NCBI RefSeq assembly: GCF_015352445.1
Contig: NZ_JADKPO010000004.1
Coordinates: 124,001 to 188,000, forward strand
DNA from: Nocardioides agariphilus
Lineage (GTDB): Bacteria; Actinomycetota; Actinomycetes; Propionibacteriales; Nocardioidaceae
DNA length: 64,000 bases
Reading direction: 5' to 3'
Positions 27,471 through 37,366 of this stretch are shown here, in pieces. The translations under genes were made by a program, and so were the position numbers. The notes below the pieces were generated by a model, which saw only the letters and a list, made by a program, of their open reading frames with translations, did not search any database and was not told the DNA's origin. Within the stretch, counting starts at the first letter, position 1, and the number at the start of each line of letters is the position of its first letter.

Positions 27471-28361
27471 CTAGGAGGCGACTATCCGCAGGTTCACCTG
27501 GTCCACGACCGGGCGGTACCCGATCGCCTGGTAGACGCCGTTGGACGTCGGGTTCGCCTGGTCGGTGTAGAGGCAGACCCGCACCCCTCGGTCCAGGAAG
27601 ATCTGCGAGACCTGGGCGACCGCGGCACCGGCGTACCCCTTGCGTCGCTGTTCCGGAGGTGTGTAGACCGGACCGATCCGCGCCACGCCGTACGACGGCG
27701 GGTTGGCGCCGGTCAGGTGGACCCGCTCGCCGCTCTCGTCGAGCCAGAACCAGTAGCACTCCTGCTCGATGCGGCGGCGCAGGTCGTCGGGCTCGATGTC
27801 GACGCGACCGTGACCGGTGCCGGGCTCGCGGCCGGCCTGCTCGTCGGCGTCGGCCATGAAGCGACGCACCCAGTCGAGGGCCAGGTCGAAGTCGTCGAGG
27901 GTCGCCTGTCGCAGCGAACCGGGCACGCCGACGGGAGCCACGAGCTGGTCCAGCTCGAAGAGACGGGTGTGCACGGCCACCTCCACCGTGTCGCCCTGGA
28001 GCCGCGCCAGCTCGCCGGCCATCACCTCGGCGGCCGGCAGCGACCCATTGAGCCCGCCGACCGTCTCGCCGCGCTCGTGGATCGCCCGGGCGAGCGCCAG
28101 TGCGGCCCGGTCAGCCATCGGCAGCACGAACATCGGGAACGGCGGCTGCGGGGCGGTGCGCATCGCGATCCCGGCGATCTGTCCCTCCTCGTCGCGGACG
28201 ACGGCCCACCACCGCGGCCGGTCGGCCGGAAGCGGTTGGCCCAACATCCGGCTGGTCACGGTCGCCATCACGGTGCCGACGACCGGGTCCGCGGCCAGGG
28301 CGTCCTCGGCCTCGGCCAGGAACGCGGCGGGATCGGTCGTGAAGGCCACCCGGTGCGTCAT
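27471..28361 (-). CDS. GNAT family N-acetyltransferase
   Basis: A 296-residue protein with a C-terminal GNAT domain: ARIGPVYTPPEQRRKGYAGA is the acetyl-CoA loop and VCLYTDQANPTSNGVYQAIG the late strand-helix. The N-terminal half is a degenerate GNAT-like domain with PRWWAVVRDEEGQIAGIAMR. The target is unknown. ATG 28361 is supported by TAGCGT 8 nt upstream. It diverges from valS across 56 bp. Confidence 0.88.
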   Translation of the reverse strand: MTHRVAFTTDPAAFLAEAEDALAADPVVGTVMATVTSRMLGQPLPADRPRWWAVVRDEEGQIAGIAMRTAPQPPFPMFVLPMADRAALALARAIHERGETVGGLNGSLPAAEVMAGELARLQGDTVEVAVHTRLFELDQLVAPVGVPGSLRQATLDDFDLALDWVRRFMADADEQAGREPGTGHGRVDIEPDDLRRRIEQECYWFWLDESGERVHLTGANPPSYGVARIGPVYTPPEQRRKGYAGAAVAQVSQIFLDRGVRVCLYTDQANPTSNGVYQAIGYRPVVDQVNLRIVAS

Positions 28362-28369
28362 ACCGGCCG

Positions 28370-28375
28370 ACGCTA
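28370..28375 (-). promoter_or_regulatory. -10 hexamer TAGCGT for the leaderless GNAT gene
   Basis: TAGCGT lies 8 nt before ATG 28361 on the minus strand, back to back with the valS promoter. Confidence 0.45.
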
Positions 28376-28404
28376 TCGATGTGAGCCGGGACCGTTCACC
28401 CCCA

Positions 28405-28410
28405 TATCCT
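28405..28410 (+). promoter_or_regulatory. -10 hexamer TATCCT for leaderless valS
   Basis: TATCCT lies 7 nt before ATG 28418. No SD and no T-box leader fit in the 56-bp divergent gap. Confidence 0.5.
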
Positions 28411-28417
28411 GGCCCGC

Positions 28418-31030
28418 ATGACTGAGACCCAGAGCACTGACCGGACGACACCGAGCGCCGAGCGGCGTCCGGTCGTCGTACCGGACAAGCCTGCTCTGGA
28501 GGGTCTCGAGGAGAAGTGGTCGCAGCGGTGGAAGGCCGATGAGACCTACACGTTCGACCGCACCCGCTCGCGTGACGAGGTCTACTCGATCGACACGCCC
28601 CCGCCGACGGTCTCGGGCTCCCTGCACGTGGGCCACGTCTACTCCTACACCCACACCGACCTGATCGCCCGCTTCCAGCGGATGCGCGGCAAGGCCGTGT
28701 TCTACCCGATGGGCTGGGATGACAACGGCCTGCCGACGGAGAAGCGCGTCCAGAACCACTACGGCGTGCGCTGCGACCCGTCGCTGCCCCACGACCCGTC
28801 GTTCACCCCGCCCGAGAAGCCGGACCCCAAGCGTCAGGTGCCGATCGACCGTCCCAACTTCATCGCACTGTGCGAGCAGCTGGTCCCTGAGGACGAGAAG
28901 CAGTTCGAGCAGCTGTGGCGCAAGCTCGGCCTGTCGGTCGACTGGAGCCAGCACTACACCACGATCGGCCCGAAGGCCCAGCGCATCAGCCAGACCGCGT
29001 TCTTGCGCAACTTCGCCCGCGGAGAGGCCTACCTGGCCGACGCACCGACCATGTGGGACGTGACGTTCCAGACCGCCGTGGCGCAGGCCGAGCTCGAGGC
29101 TCGCGAGTACGCCGGCCACTATCACCGGGTCGCCTACCACCAGGCGGATGGCACTCCCGTCTACGTCGAGACGACGCGACCCGAGCTCATCGCCAGCGCG
29201 GTGGCGCTGATCGCCCACCCCGACGACGAGCGCTACCAGTCGCTGTTCGGGACCACCGTGACCTCACCGGTGTTCGGCGTGCAGATCCCGGTGCTCGCCC
29301 ACCACCTCGCCGAGAAGGACAAGGGCGCCGGCATCGCGATGTGCTGCACGTTCGGTGACCTGACCGACGTCACGTGGTGGCGCGAGCTCCAGCTGCCGGT
29401 GCGCACCGTGATCGGCCGTGACGGGCGGCTGAGCCGGGAGACCCCGAGCTGGTTCGACGGCGCCGGCGCGACGGCGTACGACGAGCACCTCGCCGGCAAG
29501 ACGGTGTTCAGTGCCCGCGAGGCGATGGTCTCGCTGCTGCGCGAGTCCGGCGACCTCGACGGCGAGCCGCGGCCGACCACGCGCATGACGAACTTCTACG
29601 AGCGGGGCGAGAAGCCACTCGAGATCGTCGCCACCCGCCAGTGGTACATCCGCAACGGCGGGCGTGACGAGGCGCTGCGTGAGGAGCTGCGTGGGCTCGG
29701 CACTGACATCGACTGGGTGCCGGACTTCATGCGGCACCGCTACGACAACTGGGTCGGGGGCGTCAACGGCGACTGGCTGATCAGCCGCCAGCGCTTCTTC
29801 GGGATCCCCTTCCCGGTCTGGTACCCGCTCGACGGCGACGGCGAGCCCGACTACGCCCACCCGCTGCTCCCGAGCGAGGCCGAGCTGCCCGTCGACCCGT
29901 CGACGCAGGCGCCGCGAGGCTACGACGAGGACCAGCGCGGCAAGGCCGACGGGTTCATCGGCGACCCCGATGTGATGGACACCTGGGCCACGTCGTCGCT
30001 GTCCCCGCAGATCGCCGGAGGCTGGCTGACCGACGAGGACCTGTTCGCCCGGGTCTTCCCGATGGACCTGTGCACGCACGCCCACGACATCATCCGCACC
30101 TGGCTCTTCAGTCGGGTGGTGCGCGCCCACTTCGAGCAAGGCGTCGTCCCCTGGCGGCACGCGATGATCTCCGGCTTCATCGTCGACCCCAAGCGCCAGA
30201 AGTTCTCCAAGTCCAAGGGCAACGCCACCTTCGGTCCCAACGACCTCCTCGACCAGTACGGCGCCGACGCCGTCCGCTGGCGAGCCGCCATCGGTCGCCC
30301 GGGCGCCGACTCGCCGTTCGACGAGTCGCAGATGAAGGTCGGGCGCCGGCTCGCGATGAAGGTGCTCAACGCCTCGAAGTTCGTGCTGGGCTCGGTCCGC
30401 GCGACCGACCCCGACCCGGCCCTGGTCACCGAGCCCGTCGACCGTGCCCTGCTCGCGCGGCTGCTGACCACGTGCCGGCTCGCCACCGAGGCGTTCGAGG
30501 CCTACGACTACACCACCGCCCTGGAGGTCACCGAGAAGTTCTTCTGGGAGTTCTGCGACGACTACCTCGAGCTGGTCAAGGAGCGGGCCTACGACGAGTC
30601 CGACGCGGCCCGCGAGTCGGCGAAGGCCGCACTGGCGTGCGCGCTGCACTCCGTGCTGCGGCTGCTCGCGCCCTTCTTGCCCTACGTCACCGAGGAGGTG
30701 TGGTCGTGGTGGCAGGACGGCTCGATCCACCTGAGCTCCTGGCCCGCGCCGCACGACGGCCTCGAGGTGGACGCCGACCCCGCACTCCTCGACGCGGTCG
30801 CCGCTGCCCTGATGGGCATCCGCAGCGCCAAGTCGCAGGCCAAGGTCTCGATGAGGGCAGCGCTGGCCCGCGTCGAGGTGAGCGGCCCGCAGGCTCTGGT
30901 CGACGCAGCCGCGTCGGCCGCCGAGGACCTCCGGCGAGCCGGTCACGTGCAGGGCGACCTGGTGTTCACCGCGACCGACGGCACGGAGATCGCGGTCTCC
31001 GCCGAGCTCGCCGAGGTCGCCGGAGCCTGA
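28418..31030 (+). CDS. valS: Valyl-tRNA synthetase, archaeal/rickettsial-type sequence
   Basis: Charges tRNA-Val. The 870-residue class I synthetase has the HIGH-type motif SGSLHVGH (about 66-73) and the KMSKS-type motif KFSKSKGN (about 591-598). The editing domain includes [20 protein letters not shown]. The segment [20 protein letters not shown], with [12 protein letters not shown], differs from the usual bacterial PPPNVTGSLHLGH form and resembles archaeal and rickettsial enzymes as I remember them. The C-terminus ends without the long coiled coil of bacterial-type ValRS, which agrees. Confidence 0.95.
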   Translation: MTETQSTDRTTPSAERRPVVVPDKPALEGLEEKWSQRWKADETYTFDRTRSRDEVYSIDTPPPTVSGSLHVGHVYSYTHTDLIARFQRMRGKAVFYPMGWDDNGLPTEKRVQNHYGVRCDPSLPHDPSFTPPEKPDPKRQVPIDRPNFIALCEQLVPEDEKQFEQLWRKLGLSVDWSQHYTTIGPKAQRISQTAFLRNFARGEAYLADAPTMWDVTFQTAVAQAELEAREYAGHYHRVAYHQADGTPVYVETTRPELIASAVALIAHPDDERYQSLFGTTVTSPVFGVQIPVLAHHLAEKDKGAGIAMCCTFGDLTDVTWWRELQLPVRTVIGRDGRLSRETPSWFDGAGATAYDEHLAGKTVFSAREAMVSLLRESGDLDGEPRPTTRMTNFYERGEKPLEIVATRQWYIRNGGRDEALREELRGLGTDIDWVPDFMRHRYDNWVGGVNGDWLISRQRFFGIPFPVWYPLDGDGEPDYAHPLLPSEAELPVDPSTQAPRGYDEDQRGKADGFIGDPDVMDTWATSSLSPQIAGGWLTDEDLFARVFPMDLCTHAHDIIRTWLFSRVVRAHFEQGVVPWRHAMISGFIVDPKRQKFSKSKGNATFGPNDLLDQYGADAVRWRAAIGRPGADSPFDESQMKVGRRLAMKVLNASKFVLGSVRATDPDPALVTEPVDRALLARLLTTCRLATEAFEAYDYTTALEVTEKFFWEFCDDYLELVKERAYDESDAARESAKAALACALHSVLRLLAPFLPYVTEEVWSWWQDGSIHLSSWPAPHDGLEVDADPALLDAVAAALMGIRSAKSQAKVSMRAALARVEVSGPQALVDAAASAAEDLRRAGHVQGDLVFTATDGTEIAVSAELAEVAGA

Positions 31031-31044
31031 CCCCCAGGGTGGAG

Positions 31045-31060
31045 TGGCCCATCTGGGCCA
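31045..31060. terminator. Putative valS terminator hairpin
   Basis: TGGCCC-ATCT-GGGCCA starts 14 bp after the valS stop codon. The stem is 6 bp and there is no U-run. It lies between valS and the secreted-protein gene. Confidence 0.45.
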
Positions 31061-31125
31061 TTGCGCAGCAGTCACCGCGCCCAGAGTCTCGTCGGACCAA
31101 CCATCGCGCCCTCTGGAGGCCACCC

Positions 31126-31866
31126 GTGAAGCAGTTCCCCCGCCCGTCAGCCGCTCTGATCGTCGCCAGCTTGGCCCTCGCGGTCTCGTGTACGGGAGTA
31201 GCAGCCGCAGCTACGGGCAACCTGGTGCTCGGTGCCGGGAACCAGACCAACAAGACCACCACCTTGAAGACCACCTCCGCCGTCACCGGCCCGACCCTGA
31301 AGCTGCGCAACACCGGCGGCGGGCCGGCGGCGCAGTTCATCACCAAGGCCGGCAAGGCACCGTTCAAGGTCAGCGGGAACACCAAGGTCAGCGGCCTCAA
31401 CGCCGACCTGCTCGACGGGATCAGCTCGGAGTCCTTCGTCCGCAACGACACGACGCCCCTGACAGCGATCATGGCCAGGGACGGGTCCACGCTCGAGACC
31501 GCCGCGACGGCGACGGGCAAGATCTTGACCTTCAACGTCGAGCTCTACGACCCCTCCAACATGAACCAGGCCACGTCGGACCGCCTGATCGCCCCGGTGG
31601 CCGGCACCTACGTCGTCTCGACCACCGTCGACTGGAGTCCCAACGCCACCGGCTACCGGGTCATCGCGGTAGAGGACTCTCAGGGCACGGACTTCGGCGG
31701 TGCCATCGGCCCCGCCACCAACGCGGTGGCCTTCACCCGCCAGAACGCGACCGGCATCATCCACCTCGAGGCCGGCGACTTCGTCCGGGTCCAGGCCCTC
31801 CAGGGCAGCGGAGGTGACCTGGACGTCCGGATCGTGCGCTTCCAGATGACCTACGTCGGCGCCTGA
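31126..31866 (+). CDS. Secreted protein with C1q/TNF-like C-terminal domain
   Basis: A 246-residue protein starting at a GTG with a strong SD (GGAGG). A signal peptide (about residues 1-29, LIVASLALAVSCTGVAAAAT) is followed by a Thr/Lys-rich stretch and the motif GLNADLLDGISSESF, common in actinobacterial surface proteins. The C-terminus (about 135-246) is a beta-rich domain: PVAGTYVVSTTVDWSP, GIIHLEAGDFVRVQALQGSG and IVRFQMTYVGA fit the jelly-roll pattern of bacterial C1q-like domains. It may trimerise at the cell surface. The C1q assignment is inference from the pattern. Confidence 0.78.
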   Translation: MKQFPRPSAALIVASLALAVSCTGVAAAATGNLVLGAGNQTNKTTTLKTTSAVTGPTLKLRNTGGGPAAQFITKAGKAPFKVSGNTKVSGLNADLLDGISSESFVRNDTTPLTAIMARDGSTLETAATATGKILTFNVELYDPSNMNQATSDRLIAPVAGTYVVSTTVDWSPNATGYRVIAVEDSQGTDFGGAIGPATNAVAFTRQNATGIIHLEAGDFVRVQALQGSGGDLDVRIVRFQMTYVGA

Positions 31867-31880
31867 GCGAACGCCTTCCC

Positions 31881-31932
31881 GATTCGTCAGCGGTTGCGCG
31901 GGTCTCGGCCTCGGCATAACCGCTGACGAATC
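31881..31932. repeat. 52-bp palindromic element A
   Basis: Perfect 15-bp arms GATTCGTCAGCGGTT (31881-31895) and AACCGCTGACGAATC (31918-31932) with a 22-nt GC-rich loop. It begins 15 bp after the C1q-like gene. Two further elements of the same length and termini follow at 32019 and 33015. Confidence 0.9.
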
Positions 31933-32018
31933 GGCGGCTTGGCCTCACCTGTGGAGAGGCCACCACCCTCCCGTCGTACGGCGGTCATGATCGGCGCGTG
32001 ACTGACCGCCCTCCCCTC

Positions 32019-32070
32019 GGTTCGTCAGCGTCGGGAGCGCTGACTCCACCCGCACGACCGCTGACAAATC
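32019..32070. repeat. 52-bp palindromic element B
   Basis: It begins GGTTCGTCAGCG and ends CGCTGACAAATC. It has the length and termini of element A, with a few mismatches and a different loop. It ends 14 bp before ATG 32085 of the nuclease gene, or lies inside the coding sequence if the GTG at 31998 is used. Confidence 0.8.
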
Positions 32071-32084
32071 GCGCGGACCGGCTC

Positions 32085-33011
32085 ATGCGTGTCCAGGCGC
32101 TGGCCGCCCGGCAGCAACTGGTGCTGACTCGCAGGCAGCTGCGCGAAGCCACCTGGACACGACACCAGGTCGAGCACGAGATCGAGGTCGGACGTTGGTG
32201 GTCGCCCGCGCCCTCGGTCGTGGTGCTTCACACGGGGGAGCTCAACACCGAGCAACGCCTGTGGCTCGGCGTCCTGCATGCCGGCGAGGGCGCGGTCCTC
32301 TCGCACCTCACTGCCGCTGTGAGGGCAGGCCTGCGCTGGAGCGCGGGCGATGTCATCGACGTGATGACCCCGCGAGGCGATGGGGTCGCCCCGCTCGAGG
32401 GCTACTTCTTCCACCAGACCAGGCGCACCTACGACCGCTGGGTGCGCCCGGTCGCCAGCGGCCCGCCGCGGTTGCCGATCGAGTACGCCGCGTTGCTCGC
32501 CGCCGAGCGCGACCACAACATCCGCCGAGCGCTGGGACTGCTCGTGGCCGTCGTCCAACAACAGCTGAGCACCGCCGAGAGGTTCGCGCTGGCGATCCCG
32601 GAGATCCGCAAGCTCGGCCATGGGAAGACCTTCAAGGCCGTGTTGGGCGATATCGCCGGTGGCGCGCAGTCGTTCGCGGAGATCGAGGTCGGCCGCCTGT
32701 GCCATGCCTATGGGCTGTTGCCTCCCACCCGGCAGGTCGTGCGTCTGGACAAGCAGGGCCGTCGTCGCTACCTCGACTGCGCGTGGGTGCTCCCCGATGG
32801 CCGCATCGTGGTGCTGGAAGTCGACGGGTCGTTCCACGCCGAGGTGATCGCCTGGTGGAGCGACATGAAGCGCGAGAGGGCAGTGGTGATCCAGGGCGAC
32901 ACGGTACTTCGCTGCTCGTCGATCGAGCTCAGGCTCGAGCCCGAGGACGTGATGGCCGACCTCGTCCGGATCGGCGTACCGACCCTGCGACGTCGTTCGC
33001 AGGCGTCATGA
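32085..33011 (+). CDS. DUF559-type PD-(D/E)XK nuclease with AbiEi-like N-terminus
   Basis: A 308-residue protein. The N-terminus (QALAARQQLVLTRRQLREA) resembles the winged-helix region of AbiEi-family proteins. The C-terminus has the restriction-endonuclease-like core: SFAEIEVGRLCHAYGLLPPT, then RRRYLDCAW and VVLEVDGSFH, giving the E...D...ExD residues of the DUF559/Vsr-like fold. Such proteins are annotated as type IV antitoxin-like or hypothetical; no toxin gene is adjacent. The ATG at 32085 lies just after palindrome B; GTG 31998 would add 29 low-complexity residues encoded partly by the palindrome. Palindrome C starts 4 bp after the stop. Confidence 0.82.
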   Translation: MRVQALAARQQLVLTRRQLREATWTRHQVEHEIEVGRWWSPAPSVVVLHTGELNTEQRLWLGVLHAGEGAVLSHLTAAVRAGLRWSAGDVIDVMTPRGDGVAPLEGYFFHQTRRTYDRWVRPVASGPPRLPIEYAALLAAERDHNIRRALGLLVAVVQQQLSTAERFALAIPEIRKLGHGKTFKAVLGDIAGGAQSFAEIEVGRLCHAYGLLPPTRQVVRLDKQGRRRYLDCAWVLPDGRIVVLEVDGSFHAEVIAWWSDMKRERAVVIQGDTVLRCSSIELRLEPEDVMADLVRIGVPTLRRRSQAS

Positions 33012-33014
33012 GCC

Positions 33015-33066
33015 GATTCGTCATGAGGCGCCGCGCGCGCGGAACCCGAAGGACTGCTGACGAATG
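33015..33066. repeat. 52-bp palindromic element C
   Basis: It begins GATTCGTCA and ends TGCTGACGAATG, is 52 bp long and has a GC-rich interior. It lies 4 bp after the nuclease stop codon and 18 bp from the clpX stop, so it probably also serves as a transcription end between these convergent genes. Confidence 0.85.
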
Positions 33067-33083
33067 CCGGTCGGGGCAGGCAG

Positions 33084-34367
<1,284 letters not shown>

Positions 34368-34459
34368 GGGCGGTCATCCTCCGGTTCGGCCGAAGCAGGG
34401 GCACTTCGGCGGGTACGACGGGTGGTGCGGGTGCCAGGTTCTTGTGCCAGCTAGTCGAC

Positions 34460-34490
34460 GTTACCCCGAGCCGCCCCCCGACGGGGTGAC
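34460..34490. terminator. Hairpin between clpP2 and clpX
   Basis: GTTACCCCG (34460-34468) pairs with CGGGGTGAC (34482-34490) apart from one T/G position, with a 13-nt loop. It may partly terminate clpP1-clpP2 mRNA and set clpX expression apart. Confidence 0.45.
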
Positions 34491-34522
34491 GGACACGGAA
34501 CTTCGGCACAGGTCCGGACCGG

Positions 34523-35140
34523 TCAGCGGCCGGTGGCCAGGACCGGCGTGCGTTTGCGGGACTCGAGCACGGCATCGATCAGACCGTAGTCGACGGCCTG
34601 CTCGGCGGTGAGGATCTTGTCGCGCTCGATGTCGCGGCTGACCTCCTCGATCGACTTGCCGGAGTGGTCGCTGATCATCTTCTCCAACAACTCGCGCATC
34701 CGCAGGATCTCGTTGGCCTGGATCTCGATGTCGGAGGTCTGGCCGAACGTGCCCTCGGTGTAGGGCTGGTGGATCAGGATCCGGCTGTTGGGCAGCGCCA
34801 ACCGCTTGCCCGGCGTGCCGGCCGCGAGCAGGATCGCTGCCGCCGAGGCCGCCTGGCCCAGGCACACGGTCTGGACGTCGGGCTGGATGAACCGCATCGT
34901 GTCGTAGATCGCCGTCAGCGCCGTGAAGGAGCCACCCGGTGAGTTGATGTAGATCTGCACGTCCTGGTCGGGGTTCATCGACTCCAGGCACAGCAGCTGT
35001 GCCATGACCGCGTTGGCGACGTCATCGGAGATCGGCGTGCCGAGGAAGATGATGCGGTCCTCGAAGAGCTTGGCGTAGGGATCGATGCGGCGGAAGCCGT
35101 AGGACGTCCGCTCCTCCCACTGGGGGATGTAGTAGTTCAT
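34523..35140 (-). CDS. clpP2: ATP-dependent Clp protease proteolytic subunit, ClpP2 type
   Basis: A 205-residue serine peptidase with catalytic Ser99 ([16 protein letters not shown]), His124 (RILIHQP) and an Asp in [29 protein letters not shown] is closer to M. tuberculosis ClpP2 than ClpP1. It should form a mixed double ring with the neighbouring ClpP1 and work with ClpX. It lies 12 bp downstream of clpP1. Confidence 0.95.
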   Translation of the reverse strand: MNYYIPQWEERTSYGFRRIDPYAKLFEDRIIFLGTPISDDVANAVMAQLLCLESMNPDQDVQIYINSPGGSFTALTAIYDTMRFIQPDVQTVCLGQAASAAAILLAAGTPGKRLALPNSRILIHQPYTEGTFGQTSDIEIQANEILRMRELLEKMISDHSGKSIEEVSRDIERDKILTAEQAVDYGLIDAVLESRKRTPVLATGR

Positions 35141-35152
35141 GGGGGGTTCCCT

Positions 35153-35788
35153 TCAGTCCTTGCGGGCCGGTCGGCCCTCGTCGGCAGCCTGCAGAGCGCT
35201 GCTGATGACTTGGTCGACCAGGCCGTAGTCGCGCGCCTGCTCTGCGGTGAACCAGCGGTCGCGGTCGGCGTCGGCGATCACTTGGTCGATCGGCTGGCCG
35301 GTGTGCTCGGAGATCAGCTCGAGCAGGATCTTCTTGATGTGCAACGACTGCTGCGCCTGGATCTTGATGTCGGACGCCGAGCCGCCCATGCCCGAGGACG
35401 GCTGGTGCATCATGATGCGCGCGTGCGGCAGCGCGTAGCGCTTGCCCTTGGCGCCGGCGCACAGGAGGAACTGCCCCATCGATGCGGCCAGGCCCATGCC
35501 CACGGTCGCGACGTCGTTGGGGATGTAGTTCATCGTGTCGTAGATCGCCATCCCGGCATCGACCGAGCCGCCGGGCGAGTTGATGTGGAGGAAGATGTCG
35601 GCGTCGGGATCCTCGGCCGAAAGCAGCAGCAGCTGGGCGCAGATCGCGTTGGCGTTGGAGTCGCGCACCTCGGAGCCGAGGAAGACGATGCGCTCCTTGA
35701 GCAACCGCTGGTAGATGTGGTCGTCGAGCCCGTAGCCCGACCCGCCGTTCATCTCGGGCGCCATCTGATGTGTCAGGTCTGGGTTCAC
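35153..35788 (-). CDS. clpP1: ATP-dependent Clp protease proteolytic subunit, ClpP1 type
   Basis: A 211-residue partner of ClpP2, with catalytic Ser103 ([12 protein letters not shown]) and His128 (RIMMHQP) and the Asp in [33 protein letters not shown] matches the ClpP1 pattern of M. tuberculosis. GTG 35788 is preferred because AAGG lies about 10 nt upstream; ATG 35764 and an ATG at 35848, inside the ATPase gene, are alternatives. A ClgR-type motif lies about 50 bp upstream. Confidence 0.94.
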   Translation of the reverse strand: MNPDLTHQMAPEMNGGSGYGLDDHIYQRLLKERIVFLGSEVRDSNANAICAQLLLLSAEDPDADIFLHINSPGGSVDAGMAIYDTMNYIPNDVATVGMGLAASMGQFLLCAGAKGKRYALPHARIMMHQPSSGMGGSASDIKIQAQQSLHIKKILLELISEHTGQPIDQVIADADRDRWFTAEQARDYGLVDQVISSALQAADEGRPARKD

Positions 35789-35798
35789 ATCAGCGACC

Positions 35799-37304
35799 TT
35801 AGCCGTCGCCACCCCCCTCACCCGGGCGAATCCGTCGCTGTTCGCCAACAGCGGACGGATGGGGTGTCGGGTCCAGGCCGAGCGCGCGGCGGGTCATCTG
35901 GTTGCGGGTGTCGAGCAGGTCCTCTAGTGCTGCGTCGAGGTCCTCGGCCGAGACCTGCACCGGGGCGAGTACGGCGTCCCCGCCGGCCGCCGGGGGTTCC
36001 CGGTCGGCGGCGATGACGGCCGCCCGGCGCAACAGCTCCTTGAGGAACGATGCGGTCACGCCGTCGGTCCGCTCGATCACCGCATCGAGACGTGACTCGT
36101 CCAGCACCAGTGACCGTCGGTAGAGCCCCACCAGCCGCCGTCGCGCGTCGCGGTCGGGCAGGTCGATGCGCACCGCCTGGTCGACCCGTCCGGGGCGCGA
36201 GGCCAGGGCGTCCTCGAGCAGGTCGGCGCGGTTGGTCGTGAGCAGGAAGACCACGTCGGCGTCCTCGTCGAGGCCGTCCATCTCGTTGAGCAGCATGAAC
36301 AGCAGGGGCGCTCCGGCTTCGTACATGTCTCGCTGCTGGGCGATCAGGTCGACGTCCTCGACCACGATCATCGCGGGCTGGAGCATCCGCGCGATCGAGC
36401 AGGCCTGCTTGATAGCGGCCAAGGCGTCACCGCTGAGCTGGACGATGGTGGTATCGGTGAGCTCGCCGACCAGGTAGCGCACCGTGTGGGTCTTGCCGAC
36501 GCCCGGTGGGCCGTAGAGCAACAGCCCTCGCTTGAGGTGCTGACCGCCCGCACGCAGCCGTTCGCGGTGCTGGGCCACGCCGACGACCTGTCGCCTCACG
36601 TCCTCGAAGGTCCCGGCGGGCAGGATGAGCTCGTCGGGGTCCAGTGGCTCGCGGTGGTGGAACTGCAGGATCGTGCCCTGGTGGTAGCCGAACATCTGGC
36701 GACCGAACGACACCACGTGCCCGCGGTAGACGTTGTGCTCGATGGCCAGGTCGCGCAGCCGTGCGGCGATCTCTGCTCCTGCCCCCTCGCGCGAGGAGAT
36801 CACCTCGATCGTCATCGAATCGCGGCCCTGCTCGGGATCGGGGCACCGGAAGAGCAGGACGCTGCGCTCGCCGGTCGCGTCCGTCACGAACACCAGCGCG
36901 ACCCTGAGGCACTCCAGGGTCTCGCCGTCGGGACCGGTCGGCAACGCAGTGCGGAGCACGTTGCCCGGCCTGGCGCCGTACTTGCCCTCCTCCGGCGTCA
37001 TGCCGAGCAGATCGATGAGCCCCACGGGCCCGTGGTGGCGCAGCCCGGCCACACCGACGATCCGGTGCTCGCGGCCCGGCTCCGCCAGCCACGCGTCGAG
37101 AGCCGCCTGCACGTTGACGTGCTCGTAGGAGGGCCATTGCTGCTCGGCCACCGGCAACCCGTCAGCGGGAATGCCCAGGTGCTCGGTCAGCATCGTGGCG
37201 AACCTCGGACGCTGCGCCTCGCGAGCCTTGTCCACGAAAGCCGACACGAGCCGTCTGCCGTAGCGGCCGAGGTCGGCCAGCTCGGCACCCTGCTGATCAC
37301 TCAT
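35799..37304 (-). CDS. AAA+ ATPase upstream of clpP1
   Basis: A 501-residue protein. Residues 1-230 form an unrecognised N-terminal domain (with [20 protein letters not shown]). The AAA module has Walker A GPPGVGKT (265-272), Walker [11 protein letters not shown] (about 312-321), sensor 1 FLLTTNRAD and an Arg-finger region [12 protein letters not shown], in the style of classic AAA proteins (FtsH/spastin/BCS1). There is no protease domain, no ClpP-docking LGF/IGF loop and no C-terminal HbYX tail. It ends 10 bp before the clpP1 start on the same strand, so cotranscription is likely. The substrate is unknown. Confidence 0.88.
   Translation of the reverse strand: MSDQQGAELADLGRYGRRLVSAFVDKAREAQRPRFATMLTEHLGIPADGLPVAEQQWPSYEHVNVQAALDAWLAEPGREHRIVGVAGLRHHGPVGLIDLLGMTPEEGKYGARPGNVLRTALPTGPDGETLECLRVALVFVTDATGERSVLLFRCPDPEQGRDSMTIEVISSREGAGAEIAARLRDLAIEHNVYRGHVVSFGRQMFGYHQGTILQFHHREPLDPDELILPAGTFEDVRRQVVGVAQHRERLRAGGQHLKRGLLLYGPPGVGKTHTVRYLVGELTDTTIVQLSGDALAAIKQACSIARMLQPAMIVVEDVDLIAQQRDMYEAGAPLLFMLLNEMDGLDEDADVVFLLTTNRADLLEDALASRPGRVDQAVRIDLPDRDARRRLVGLYRRSLVLDESRLDAVIERTDGVTASFLKELLRRAAVIAADREPPAAGGDAVLAPVQVSAEDLDAALEDLLDTRNQMTRRALGLDPTPHPSAVGEQRRIRPGEGGGDG
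35840..35853. promoter_or_regulatory. ClgR-type motif upstream of clpP1
   Basis: GTTCGC-CAACA-GCG matches the GTTCGC-5N-GCG motif described for ClgR, the Streptomyces activator of clpP1P2 and lon. It also lies inside a perfect dyad, CGCTGTT-CGCC-AACAGCG. It sits in the 3' end of the ATPase gene about 50 bp before the clpP1 start, a suitable place for an internal promoter. Confidence 0.6.
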
Positions 37305-37310
37305 GGGGCG

Positions 37311-37316
37311 ACCTTA
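37311..37316 (-). promoter_or_regulatory. -10 hexamer TAAGGT for the leaderless AAA ATPase gene
   Basis: TAAGGT lies 6 nt before ATG 37304 on the minus strand, without an SD. Confidence 0.5.
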
Positions 37317-37366
37317 CGAGCGACCTCCCCCGGGCTCATCCGCATCAGGTGCGGCCGCGTGTGCCA

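Noticed and set aside
28362-28417. T-box riboswitch before valS
   Set aside because: Only 56 bp separate valS from the divergent gene, and a -10 box lies 7 nt before the ATG, leaving no room for a leader.
32085-33011. Complete type IV (AbiEi/AbiEii) toxin-antitoxin system
   Set aside because: Only the AbiEi-like N-terminal segment is present, fused to a nuclease fold; no nucleotidyltransferase toxin gene is adjacent.
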